A stretch of DNA of 64,000 nucleotides, from positions 1 to 64,000 of the forward strand of contig NZ_JAECRZ010000015.1 of assembly GCF_016019955.1 (NCBI RefSeq), written 5' to 3'. This DNA comes from Thiosulfatihalobacter marinus (GTDB taxonomy: Bacteria > Pseudomonadota > Alphaproteobacteria > Rhodobacterales > Rhodobacteraceae). Positions 18,143-25,151 of this stretch are shown here, piece by piece. The notes under the pieces are model-generated. The model searched no databases. It was not told the origin of the DNA and was given only the letters and a program-made list of their open reading frames with translations. The translations under genes and the position numbers were made by a program. Position 1 is the stretch's first letter; every line of letters begins with the position of its first letter.

Positions 18143-19264
18143 TCAACCGGTACCCGGACGAGTGGCGAAATGGTTGGCCATTTCGGCAATCAGATCAGCG
18201 GTGAAGGCATCAAAGCGGGCGTTTGGCTGACGGATAGGCAAGGTGTCGGCCATGGGATCGGGGGCTGAACGTGCCGAGCCTGACATTTCTTCGAGCACGG
18301 CATGACCACAGAAGGGAACGTAGGACTCGGCGTAGCCACCTTCGTGAACCATCACCAGTTTGCCGCCGCAAAGGCGCGTCGCCGCGCCCATCACCTGTCG
18401 CGTCATCTGGCGGAACGTGTCGGCGGTAGCGAGCATTCGGCCCAGAGGATCAAAGGCACCGGCGTCATACCCGCAGGCGATCACGATCAGGTCGGGGGCA
18501 AACCCGTCCAGCGCCGGCAATACGATGCGTGTCATGGCATCAAGATAGGCAACGTGTCCACAGCCCGGGGGCAGGGGGATGTTGATGTTGTACCCCAAGC
18601 CCGCATCCTGCCCACGGTCGGTCATGGCGCCGGTGTCGAGCGGGTAATTGTGTTCCTGGTGCAGCGAGATGGTCAGCACGTCGTCGCGATCATAGAAAAT
18701 CGCCTCGGTGCCGTTGCCGTGGTGCACGTCCCAGTCGATCACGGCGACGCGGTCGCACAGGCTCTCGGCGCGGGCCGCCTCGATGGCGATGGCGATATTG
18801 GCCAGCAGGCAAAACCCGTTGGGCCAATCGGGCAGGCAGTGATGCCCCGGCGGGCGGGAGAGCGCATAGGCGTTCTTCATCTCGCCGGTGAGCACGGCCC
18901 GTGTCGCGGCGGTCGCAAGCCCGGCAGAGAGCGCGGCAATCTCGTACCCGCCCTGGCCAAAAGGGGTGCGCAAGCCCAGTTCGCCGCCGCCCTGATCGGA
19001 CATCTCCTTGAATTCGCGCAGGTAATGCGGCGGATGCACGCGGGTCAGTTCTTCATATGTGGCCGGGTCGGCGCCGCGCATATCAAGATCGTCGCTCAGG
19101 CCGGTGACATCCATCAGGTTCTTCAGGCGGCGCTTGGTTTCGGGGCTTTCGGGCAATCCGCCTGCCGCAAGCGGCTGAACCAGCCCGCCGACCGGCAAGG
19201 TCAGCGCGTAATTGCCGCCCGAATGCCAGAAACAGCGTTCGTCCCAGAAAAACCCCGTGGTCAT
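18143..19264 (-). CDS. histone deacetylase family (class II-like) amidohydrolase
   Basis: A 373-residue zinc deacetylase resembling HDAC class II and acetylpolyamine amidohydrolases. The catalytic His pair is in SRPPGHHCLPDWPNGFC (about 143-159). Zinc ligands appear in VIDWDVHHGNGTEAIF (Asp, His) and ACGYDAGAFDP (Asp). The late glycine-rich MVHEGGYAESYVP carries the region of the transition-state tyrosine. Bacteria lack histones, so likely substrates are acetylated polyamines or small molecules, or protein lysines. It is divergent from the yggU-like gene with 69 bases between starts. Confidence 0.9.
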   Translation of the reverse strand: MTTGFFWDERCFWHSGGNYALTLPVGGLVQPLAAGGLPESPETKRRLKNLMDVTGLSDDLDMRGADPATYEELTRVHPPHYLREFKEMSDQGGGELGLRTPFGQGGYEIAALSAGLATAATRAVLTGEMKNAYALSRPPGHHCLPDWPNGFCLLANIAIAIEAARAESLCDRVAVIDWDVHHGNGTEAIFYDRDDVLTISLHQEHNYPLDTGAMTDRGQDAGLGYNINIPLPPGCGHVAYLDAMTRIVLPALDGFAPDLIVIACGYDAGAFDPLGRMLATADTFRQMTRQVMGAATRLCGGKLVMVHEGGYAESYVPFCGHAVLEEMSGSARSAPDPMADTLPIRQPNARFDAFTADLIAEMANHFATRPGTG

Positions 19265-19333
19265 GCCTGCTTTCCCTTTGCCGGTGTCGGCGCTAGATAA
19301 TCAGGGCCATCCTGCAATGTAAATCGTTCGGCC

Positions 19334-19603
19334 ATGTCCAAAGCCCCTGTGCCTGATCTGAGTGGAACCGTGTTACCGGGCACCGTGTTTTCGGTACGTG
19401 TGACACCGCGTGCCGGGCGCAATGCGGTTGCCGTGAAAGACGGGATTATTCAGGTCAGCGTGACGACGGCGCCGGAAGGCGGCAAGGCCAACTCGGCTGT
19501 GGTCAGGTTGTTGGCCAGGGCGCTGGGGGTGGCGCCCACACGGCTGAGGCTGGTGCGTGGCCATGCGGGGCGGGACAAGCAATTCGTGCTGGAGCGGGCC
19601 TAG
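19334..19603 (+). CDS. DUF167 (YggU) family protein
   Basis: An 89-residue protein of the widespread DUF167/YggU family, function unknown. VRVTPRAGRNAV, VTTAPEGGKANSAVVRLLA and RLVRGHAGRDKQF match the family in order. Its TAG stop (19601-19603) is part of a CTAG tetranucleotide that is duplicated on the far side of the adjoining MITE, so the element has inserted exactly at the end of the gene without changing the protein. Confidence 0.88.
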   Translation: MSKAPVPDLSGTVLPGTVFSVRVTPRAGRNAVAVKDGIIQVSVTTAPEGGKANSAVVRLLARALGVAPTRLRLVRGHAGRDKQFVLERA

Positions 19604-19863
19604 GATCAGGACCCATTAATCCTGCGCCACTGGTTTAACAGATTTGCTGTCTGACTACGTACAATGCCGCAGGAATAGTGGTTCTATTTCAAGGCATTGA
19701 AAGGACGTCAGGCGGCAAATCCGTCAAATCCGCAGGACGCCAAATCCACTTCATCCCAGCGGCTTGGCACGCTTGGAAATAGAGCCACTATGTCCGGCGC
19801 GCGCCAAACCACCGATATTTCGTGGATTTGGCGCCAGTGGTGCAGGATTAACGGGTCCTGACC
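19604..19863. mobile_element. 260-bp MITE with 30-bp terminal inverted repeats
   Basis: The left arm 19604-19633 (GATCAGGACCCATTAATCCT...) and right arm 19834-19863 match as inverted repeats with 3 mismatches in 30. An inner inverted pair, 19675-19690 and 19776-19791, matches in 15 of 16 bases (ATAGTGGTTCTATTTC). The element is bounded by CTAG at 19600-19603 and 19864-19867, the 4-bp YTAR-type target duplication used by IS5-family transposases. There is no ORF of note inside, so it is non-autonomous and needs a transposase in trans. Both copies of CTAG hold stop codons of the convergent neighbours. Confidence 0.85.
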
Positions 19864-20103
19864 CTAGGGTTTCTCGCGTTTGAGCGTATAGACCCCTTCG
19901 GGCAGGTCCAGCGCGGCGGCGAGATCCTCGGCCTGGTGTGTTGAAAGGGTGATTTTCTGAACACTGTCGCTGCGCGGATCGTATTGTTCGATGGTGATGC
20001 AGTCTTCGAACAGGTGGATGATGACATCTTCGCCCAGGGGGCTATGCCCTTCGTCGACGAGTGTCACCACGGTGGCGTCAAATTCGTGCTCGATACTGAA
20101 CAT
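19864..20103 (-). CDS. conserved small hypothetical protein
   Basis: A 79-residue acidic protein (MFSIEHEFDATVVTLVDEG...). Residues 20-50 alternate in a beta-strand pattern (EDVIIHLFEDCITIEQYD) and the end is YTLKREKP. No catalytic motif is visible. Its TAG stop (19866-19864) is formed by the right-hand CTAG of the MITE target duplication. Before insertion, the stops of this gene and of the yggU-like gene would have overlapped in a single CTAG. I do not recognise the family. Confidence 0.6.
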   Translation of the reverse strand: MFSIEHEFDATVVTLVDEGHSPLGEDVIIHLFEDCITIEQYDPRSDSVQKITLSTHQAEDLAAALDLPEGVYTLKREKP

Positions 20104-20203
20104 GGACCAACAGTAGCGCGCTTGGACCCGGGTGCAAGCACTTCGCGCTGGAAACCGGGGCGGGGGCAAATTAGATTTGCCGCAGGTCAGGGGAGAAAGC
20201 TTT

Positions 20204-20914
20204 ATGGGTCGGGGTCTGGTTGTCGTGTTGTTGCTTGGGTTGGGGCTGGCGGGATGTGCATCGACCACACCTGCGCCTTCCCCCGCGCAACCGGTCCGGC
20301 AAACAGCGCCGGGAATTGGCCTGAGCGAAGCGGAACGGCGGCTGGCGCCTGTCAGGGCGCGGCTGGAGCCGGTGGCCGAGCGGGAGTGCCGACAGCGCAC
20401 CAGGCCGGGCACGGATTGTGACTATGCCATCGGCGTCGACAAGCGGACAAACCTGCCTGCGAATGCCTATCAGACCGTGGATCGCGGCGGGCGGCCGCTG
20501 ATCGTGTTCACCGCGGCGCTGATCGCGCAGACGCGCAACGCGGACGAGCTGGCCTTTGTCATGGGCCATGAGGCGGCGCACCACATTGCCGGGCACCTGA
20601 CGCGCGCGCAACAGGATGCGTTGGCCGGGGCGGTCGTGGGCGGTATCCTGGCCGGGTTGGCCGGGGCCAACTCACAGATGATCGACCTGGCGATGAATTT
20701 GGGGGCGGATGTGGGCGCGCGCTCGTTTTCCAAGGAATATGAGCTGGAGGCGGACGCGCTGGGCACGGTGATCGCCCATCGGGCGGGGTATCAGCCGGTG
20801 CGTGGCGCGGAATTTTTCAATCGCATTCCCGACCCCGGCGATCAGTTTCTTGGAACGCACCCGCCCAACGCCGCGCGGATGGAGATCGTGCGGCGCACGG
20901 CGGCGGGGCTGTAG
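20204..20914 (+). CDS. M48 family metallopeptidase, lipoprotein
   Basis: A 236-residue periplasmic lipoprotein protease. The N-terminus is a lipoprotein signal (MGRGLVVVLLLGLGLAGCAS, Cys18). The zinc site is VMGHEAAHHIAGH near residue 124, and the third ligand is in YELEADALG about 55 residues on, as in M48/YcaL-BepA-type peptidases. A TPR region as in BepA is absent, so it resembles the short LoiP/YcaL type involved in envelope protein quality control. The start ATG 20204 follows GGGAGAAAG. The next gene begins 5 bases after the stop, suggesting one transcript. Confidence 0.9.
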   Translation: MGRGLVVVLLLGLGLAGCASTTPAPSPAQPVRQTAPGIGLSEAERRLAPVRARLEPVAERECRQRTRPGTDCDYAIGVDKRTNLPANAYQTVDRGGRPLIVFTAALIAQTRNADELAFVMGHEAAHHIAGHLTRAQQDALAGAVVGGILAGLAGANSQMIDLAMNLGADVGARSFSKEYELEADALGTVIAHRAGYQPVRGAEFFNRIPDPGDQFLGTHPPNAARMEIVRRTAAGL

Positions 20915-20919
20915 CGCGC

Positions 20920-21273
20920 ATGTTGCAACTGATCAACGTGGTCAGCGACCGTGGATCGAAATACGCGGTATCGGGCGGGCCGGTTCAGGGGCGTGAAGGG
21001 GTAGATGCCTTTCTGAAAGAGCTGAAACGCACCCGAAAATTCGCCAGGGCGACCCATAACAGCTGGGCCGTTCTGATGGCGGACGGCACGCCGCTGAAGG
21101 GCGATGACGGGGAAAGCGGTGCCGGTCTGGTGATCCTTCGCATGCTGGAGCGGGAAGACCTGAAGGACCACGTGATCGTTGTAACACGCTGGTACGGTGG
21201 CACAAAACTTGGCGGTGATCGGTTTCGCCGGGTGCAGGATTGTGTGCGTGCTTACCTTGCGGAATGCGATTGA
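20920..21273 (+). CDS. IMPACT/YigZ N-terminal domain (UPF0029) protein
   Basis: A 117-residue protein with the IMPACT/YigZ N-terminal fold: SKYAVSGGPVQG, FLKELKRTRKFARATHNSWA and the signature DDGESGAGLVILRML followed by VIVVTRWYGGTKLGG. It lacks the C-terminal ferredoxin-like domain of full-length YigZ (about 200 residues). IMPACT in eukaryotes controls GCN2 and translation; the bacterial role is not settled. ATG 20920 lies 5 bases after the M48 gene. Confidence 0.85.
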   Translation: MLQLINVVSDRGSKYAVSGGPVQGREGVDAFLKELKRTRKFARATHNSWAVLMADGTPLKGDDGESGAGLVILRMLEREDLKDHVIVVTRWYGGTKLGGDRFRRVQDCVRAYLAECD

Positions 21274-21338
21274 TGCAGGTCAAGGGCACGATTCTCGCCA
21301 GGTGATAACGTGCGGGTGTGTTTTTCACGGAGACACGC

Positions 21339-21599
21339 ATGAGCGACATCGGGAAAATTCGTCATCATGCCGCGCTGTTTGATCGGGTCGCGGGCCGTGC
21401 CGGTGTGGATTTGCAAGATGCGGCTATTGCCGGGGCGCTGCCTTATGATGGCATTGCGGATGCGGTATTGCGGTGCATGGATTGTCCCCTGCCCGAAGCC
21501 TGTCAGGTCTGGCTGGAAGAGCCGGCTGGTGCGGATATTGCCCCCGAGTTCTGCGTCAACAGAGAAATTGTTTCCGAGCTCCGGGGGCAGGCGTCATGA
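21339..21599 (+). CDS. DUF6455 family protein, copy 1 of 4
   Basis: An 86-residue small Cys-rich protein, first of four tandem paralogues. The core is CMDCPLPEACQVWL (C-x2-C-x5-C-x2-WL), with a further Cys in the C-terminal FCVNREI. The N-terminal half is helical (HAALFDRVAGRAGVDL). The cysteine spacing suggests a metal or Fe-S site or a redox pair. DUF6455 proteins are largely confined to Rhodobacterales and have no assigned function. The start 21339 has GGAGA upstream. Its stop overlaps the next start as ATGA. Confidence 0.8.
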   Translation: MSDIGKIRHHAALFDRVAGRAGVDLQDAAIAGALPYDGIADAVLRCMDCPLPEACQVWLEEPAGADIAPEFCVNREIVSELRGQAS

Positions 21600-21871
21600 A
21601 GCCGTTGGGCGATAGCAAGGCGCATTTCTGGCTGGCACAGCGCATGGCGCAGGCGACCGATACAGACCTGGTGGCGGCGATGGAGCAGGCTGAGCTAAGC
21701 CAGGAAGACTGGGCCGAGATGGTGCTGGAATGCCGTGGGTGCGACTGGACCGGAGGATGCAAACGGTGGTTGGACCGGCACACGGATAGCCTGGTGGATG
21801 AAGCACCGGAGCATTGTGTCAATCGGGCCCGTTTCCAGAAATTGAAAAAGGCGTTGGAGGCGCTGGAGTGA
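21596..21871 (+). CDS. DUF6455 family protein, copy 2 of 4
   Basis: A 91-residue paralogue of the preceding gene with CRGCDWTGGCKRWL and a C-terminal HCVNRARFQKL. Its N-terminus KPLGDSKAHFWLAQRMAQATDTDLVAAM closely matches that of copy 3 (EPLGDPAKHFWLTRSVARAMGLSLSEAM; each string given only for comparison and split at natural breaks), so copies 2 and 3 appear to be the most recent duplicates. It overlaps copy 1 by ATGA and copy 3 by TGATG, which implies translational coupling and roughly equal amounts of the proteins. Confidence 0.8.
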   Translation: MKPLGDSKAHFWLAQRMAQATDTDLVAAMEQAELSQEDWAEMVLECRGCDWTGGCKRWLDRHTDSLVDEAPEHCVNRARFQKLKKALEALE

Positions 21872-22140
21872 TGGGAATCGTAGAGCCGCTGGGGGATCCC
21901 GCGAAGCATTTCTGGCTGACGCGCAGTGTGGCGCGGGCCATGGGGCTGTCCTTGAGCGAAGCCATGTCCGAAGGGCGTTTGAGTGCGGCAGGCTATGCCG
22001 ACCTGGTAACGCGCTGCCGCACCTGTTTGCGTGTGACGGAGTGTGAGGCCTGGCTGGGGCAGGCGAGGGGTCCTCAGGGGGACGCGCCAGATTGTTGCAT
22101 GCACAAGGCGTTGCTGGAGGCATTGGCGGCACGGCATTAG
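21871..22140 (+). CDS. DUF6455 family protein, copy 3 of 4
   Basis: An 89-residue paralogue: CRTCLRVTECEAWL and a C-terminal DCCMHKALLEAL, with one extra cysteine compared with copies 1 and 2. The start ATG 21871 shares its A with the stop of copy 2 (TGATG). The N-terminal GDPAKHFWLTRSVARAMG is shared with copy 2 and absent from copies 1 and 4. Function unknown. Confidence 0.8.
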   Translation: MGIVEPLGDPAKHFWLTRSVARAMGLSLSEAMSEGRLSAAGYADLVTRCRTCLRVTECEAWLGQARGPQGDAPDCCMHKALLEALAARH

Positions 22141-22157
22141 GCCGGGAGGAGGGAAGA

Positions 22158-22412
22158 ATGGGGTTGTTTGACAAGCTGGACAAACATGCTGGCCTGGTGG
22201 GTGAGATGTCCAACCGGGTGGGCGTGGATTGGGAGGTGGTTCTGGGCGAGCGCCCGGAGCTGGCCGTGCAATACCGGGCCGCGGTGTTGAAATGCACACA
22301 GTGCCGGGACGTAGGGGCGTGCCAGGGGTGGTTGAGTGGCCACGAGCGCGCAGCACATGCGCCGGGGTATTGCGAGAACGCTGACCTGTTCGAGGTGCTC
22401 AAGGCGGGGTAG
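22158..22412 (+). CDS. DUF6455 family protein, copy 4 of 4
   Basis: An 84-residue paralogue: CTQCRDVGACQGWL and a C-terminal YCENADLF. The N-terminus MGLFDKLDKHAGLVGEMSN resembles copy 1 (HAALFDRVAGRAGVD) more than copies 2 and 3, so the array seems to hold two subtypes. It has its own strong ribosome site, GGGAGGAGGGA, 17 bases after copy 3. A dispersed intergenic repeat begins immediately at its stop codon. Confidence 0.8.
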   Translation: MGLFDKLDKHAGLVGEMSNRVGVDWEVVLGERPELAVQYRAAVLKCTQCRDVGACQGWLSGHERAAHAPGYCENADLFEVLKAG

Positions 22413-22472
22413 GGGGCTTGCCCCCGTCGCGGCGCGCCGCGACTCCCCCAGGATATTTTGGGCCAAAAGAAG
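22412..22472 (+). repeat. dispersed palindromic intergenic repeat, copy a
   Basis: It comprises GGGGGC-TTG-CCCCC, then the hairpin GTCGCGG-CGCG-CCGCGAC, then TCCCCC, GGATATTTTG, GGCCAAAAGAAG. It starts at the stop of the fourth DUF6455 gene and could terminate that transcript. Five relatives occur in the window at 24987, 30839, 40692, 55918 and 60949, all in the same orientation. Confidence 0.85.
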
Positions 22473-22813
22473 TGTAGGGCGTGTCACGGCAGTCTGGTGT
22501 GGGGTCCGTCACGTTGCGGGCAGTTGTGCGTGTGTTTGCATCTGCAACAACAAAAGGGATTTCGAGGTGCCGGTGGTGAATTTGACCGGCGTGAGGCCGG
22601 TGTCCTTGAGGGGCGCGCCACGGCAGGTGTGGTTCTTCGAATGGCCACTGGCGCTCGAGATACTGAATTCAGAATTTTCGATCTACTTGGGGTTGGGCGC
22701 TTTGGGGGGCGACAAGTGGTGAGACGGTCATTGAGTGGCACCCTGGCAGCCGCGTTTCATGTGGCGGCGGGAGGGCAAGGACATGATTGCAGCGAATATT
22801 TGTCAGATGAGTT
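22473..22813. other. intergenic region, no gene recognised
   Basis: 341 bases between the DUF6455 array and the convergent sulfotransferase-like gene. GC is lower than in the surroundings. Open frames on the plus strand lack ribosome sites and recognisable sequence. I see no promoter or terminator that I would defend beyond the repeat at its left edge. Confidence 0.4.
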
Positions 22814-23530
22814 CTATGCGGTGGCCGTCGGTGATGACTTGCGCAGGTTCAAGCGTTGATCGGTTTTCAGATTGTCGGTCTGAACTCCGAAGCTCTGATA
22901 TATAGCCTCGACGATGTTTGGATGATCCTCGTAGATCAGTTCAGAAAGTTTGATCGGCGACCAGAAAGATCGAATGGCTTCCTTGTCGAAGTACCAGGAA
23001 CCATCAAGGCGCAGTTCCGATGGAAGGTCATGCGACGTATCCAGCAGGTTCAGGCCGTAGCGCAACTGATTTTCCCAGGACACCCGCCAATCCGAATTAT
23101 TGCGAAAGACGATGATCGCTTCCAGGCGACGGTTGGTCATTTCTGCGAACTCGCGGATATTTTGCCACTCTTCCTTTGTCCGCAGGAAACAAAAGGCCTC
23201 TGCCGAGATCAGGACGGTTTTCGCGGCGTTGTCGCGCAGGCGGTAGGCCAGCTTTTTGCGGCGCCGTGCCTTTGCCCGGGGGGTTATATCCGGCACGGTC
23301 CGCCTTTGGCGCGCGCCGGTTTGTAGTTCCGGTCTGACAAACAGATGCGCACAGATCGCGGCGTTGGCGGTTCTGGCTTTGCCTTTTTTGCCTTCTCGGT
23401 ATCGGAACTCGCGAACAACGTGGACATCTTGATCGGCGAGCTTGTCGACATTGCTGATCAGGCTGTTTTGAAACGACGTTGACCCGGTTTTGTGTGTTCC
23501 GATATGCAAGATCAGGCGCCTTTGCGACAT
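22814..23530 (-). CDS. sulfotransferase-like P-loop protein
   Basis: A 238-residue cytoplasmic protein. The N-terminal LILHIGTHKTGSTSFQNSL (5-23) is the PAPS 5'-phosphosulfate loop of sulfotransferases (HxGxxKTGSTS). A mid-region IIVFRNNSDWRVSWENQLR fits the 3'-phosphate-binding RxxxxxxxSW arrangement. The acceptor is unknown; homologues in marine alphaproteobacteria often modify surface polysaccharide or lipids. It begins 3 bases after the rimO stop, so both share a transcript. The end of the protein (NLRKSSPTATA) is short for the family, and codon usage is less GC-rich than in rimO, hinting at transfer. Confidence 0.7.
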   Translation of the reverse strand: MSQRRLILHIGTHKTGSTSFQNSLISNVDKLADQDVHVVREFRYREGKKGKARTANAAICAHLFVRPELQTGARQRRTVPDITPRAKARRRKKLAYRLRDNAAKTVLISAEAFCFLRTKEEWQNIREFAEMTNRRLEAIIVFRNNSDWRVSWENQLRYGLNLLDTSHDLPSELRLDGSWYFDKEAIRSFWSPIKLSELIYEDHPNIVEAIYQSFGVQTDNLKTDQRLNLRKSSPTATA

Positions 23531-23533
23531 TCG

Positions 23534-24943
23534 TTAATTCACCTCGTTGACAACGCCCCACAAATCGTACTCGCCCGCTTCATCCACGTCTACTGTCACG
23601 ATATCCCCGACAGACAACCCGCCGGTGTTTTCATCAATGAACAGGTTGCCGTCGATTTCGGGGGCGTCGGCCTTGGTGCGGCAGGTGGCGATGCCGTCTG
23701 TGTCGATGTCGTCAACGATGACCTCCAGGGTCTGACCCACCCTGGCGGCGAGTTTGGCCTCGGAGATGGCCTGGGCCTTTGTCATGAAGCGGTTCCAGCG
23801 GTCCTGTTTGACTTCGTCCGGCACGTGGTCGGGCAGAGCGTTGGAGCGGGCGCCATTGACGTTTTCATATTGGAAGCAGCCGACACGGTCGAGCCGGGCT
23901 TCGTCCATCCAGTCCAGCAGGTGCTGGAACTCGGCCTCGGTTTCGCCAGGGTAGCCGACGATGAAAGTGGAGCGCAGGGTGATGTCCGGGCAGATGGCGC
24001 GCCAGCGGGCAATTTCGTCGAGTGTTCTGGCGCCCGCGGCGGGGCGGGCCATGCGTTTGAGCGTGTCCGGGTGGCTGTGCTGGAACGGGATGTCGAGATA
24101 GGGCAGCAGCGCGGTGTCGGGATCGGCCATGAGCGGGATCAGGTCGCGCACATGGGGGTAGGGGTAGACATAATGCAGGCGGACCCAGAGGTCGCGGGGC
24201 GCGCCAAGCCGACCGAGTTCGCGGGCAAGATCGGTGATGTGGGAGCGCGCCTCGCGGTCTTTCCACGGATGGGTGGAATATTTGCGGTCAAGCCCGTAGG
24301 CAGAGGTGTCCTGAGAAATCACGAGCAGTTCGCGTACGCCGGTTTCAACGTGTTTTTCAGCCTCGCGCAGGATGGCGTGGACGGGGCGCGAGGAGAGGCG
24401 CCCGCGCATGTCGGGGATGATGCAGAATTTGCAGGCGTGATTGCAGCCCTCGGAAATCTTGAGATAGCTGTAGTGGCGCGGTGTGAGTTTCACACCCGAG
24501 GCCGGGAGCAGATCGACAAAGGGGTGCGGATCGGGCGGCACGGTCTTGTGCACCGCGTCGAGCACCTGTTCATATTGGTGCGGGCCGGTCACGGCGAGCA
24601 CCCTGGGGTGGGTGCCGGTGATGAATTCAGGTTCGGCGCCAAGGCAGCCGGTGACGATGACTTTGCCGTTTTCAGCGAGTGCTTCGCCGATGGCCTGGAG
24701 GGATTCGGCCTTGGCGGAGTCCAGAAAGCCGCATGTGTTCACGATCACCGCGTCGGCGCCGGAATAGTCGGGCGAGATGCCGTAGCCTTCGGCGCGCAGT
24801 CGGGTGAGGATGCGTTCGCTGTCGACCAGCGCCTTGGGACAGCCGAGCGAGACCATGCCGATGGTGGGCTGGCCGGGGCGGTTTTCCGCGGCGACGGTGG
24901 CGCGGGCGAGGTCGGGGCGGAGATCGGGCGGGTTCTGGCTCAT
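23534..24943 (-). CDS. rimO: ribosomal protein S12 (Asp89) methylthiotransferase
   Basis: A 469-residue radical-SAM enzyme that adds a methylthio group to Asp89 of ribosomal protein uS12. Domain order: UPF0004 ([34 protein letters not shown]) with three cysteines for an auxiliary Fe-S cluster, the radical SAM core with [20 protein letters not shown], and a C-terminal TRAM domain ([17 protein letters not shown]). The DSAKAES context and [14 protein letters not shown] favour RimO over MiaB. The frame starts at ATG 24943. A dispersed repeat lies just upstream. Confidence 0.95.
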   Translation of the reverse strand: MSQNPPDLRPDLARATVAAENRPGQPTIGMVSLGCPKALVDSERILTRLRAEGYGISPDYSGADAVIVNTCGFLDSAKAESLQAIGEALAENGKVIVTGCLGAEPEFITGTHPRVLAVTGPHQYEQVLDAVHKTVPPDPHPFVDLLPASGVKLTPRHYSYLKISEGCNHACKFCIIPDMRGRLSSRPVHAILREAEKHVETGVRELLVISQDTSAYGLDRKYSTHPWKDREARSHITDLARELGRLGAPRDLWVRLHYVYPYPHVRDLIPLMADPDTALLPYLDIPFQHSHPDTLKRMARPAAGARTLDEIARWRAICPDITLRSTFIVGYPGETEAEFQHLLDWMDEARLDRVGCFQYENVNGARSNALPDHVPDEVKQDRWNRFMTKAQAISEAKLAARVGQTLEVIVDDIDTDGIATCRTKADAPEIDGNLFIDENTGGLSVGDIVTVDVDEAGEYDLWGVVNEVN

Positions 24944-24986
24944 GTGGGCGCATATAGGCTACGCAAGCCGGTTTGGCAAAGGGAGA

Positions 24987-25049
24987 GGGGGCGCTGCCCC
25001 CGTCACAGCGGGGCTGTGACTCCCCCGGAGTATTTTGGGCAAAATGAAG
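24987..25049 (+). repeat. dispersed palindromic intergenic repeat, copy b
   Basis: It comprises GGGGGC-GCT-GCCCCC, then the hairpin GTCACAGC-GGG-GCTGTGAC, then TCCCCC, GGAGTATTTTG, GGCAAAATGAAG. It lies between the divergent starts of rimO and the AsmA gene, so a simple terminator role is unlikely for this copy. Confidence 0.85.
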
Positions 25050-25151
25050 TTGCCCGAGGGTGGCTGCGCGCGCCTGTCACGTGAGTTTGCATTGCGTCGG
25101 TTGCGGAGTGGAGCTTAGGGTGGCGGCAGGTAGAGAGGGAGGGGCCGGCCG

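Noticed and set aside
22458-22859. Plus-strand open frame of 133 codons after the DUF6455 array
   Set aside because: It starts inside the dispersed repeat, overlaps the 3' end of the sulfotransferase-like gene and has no family features.
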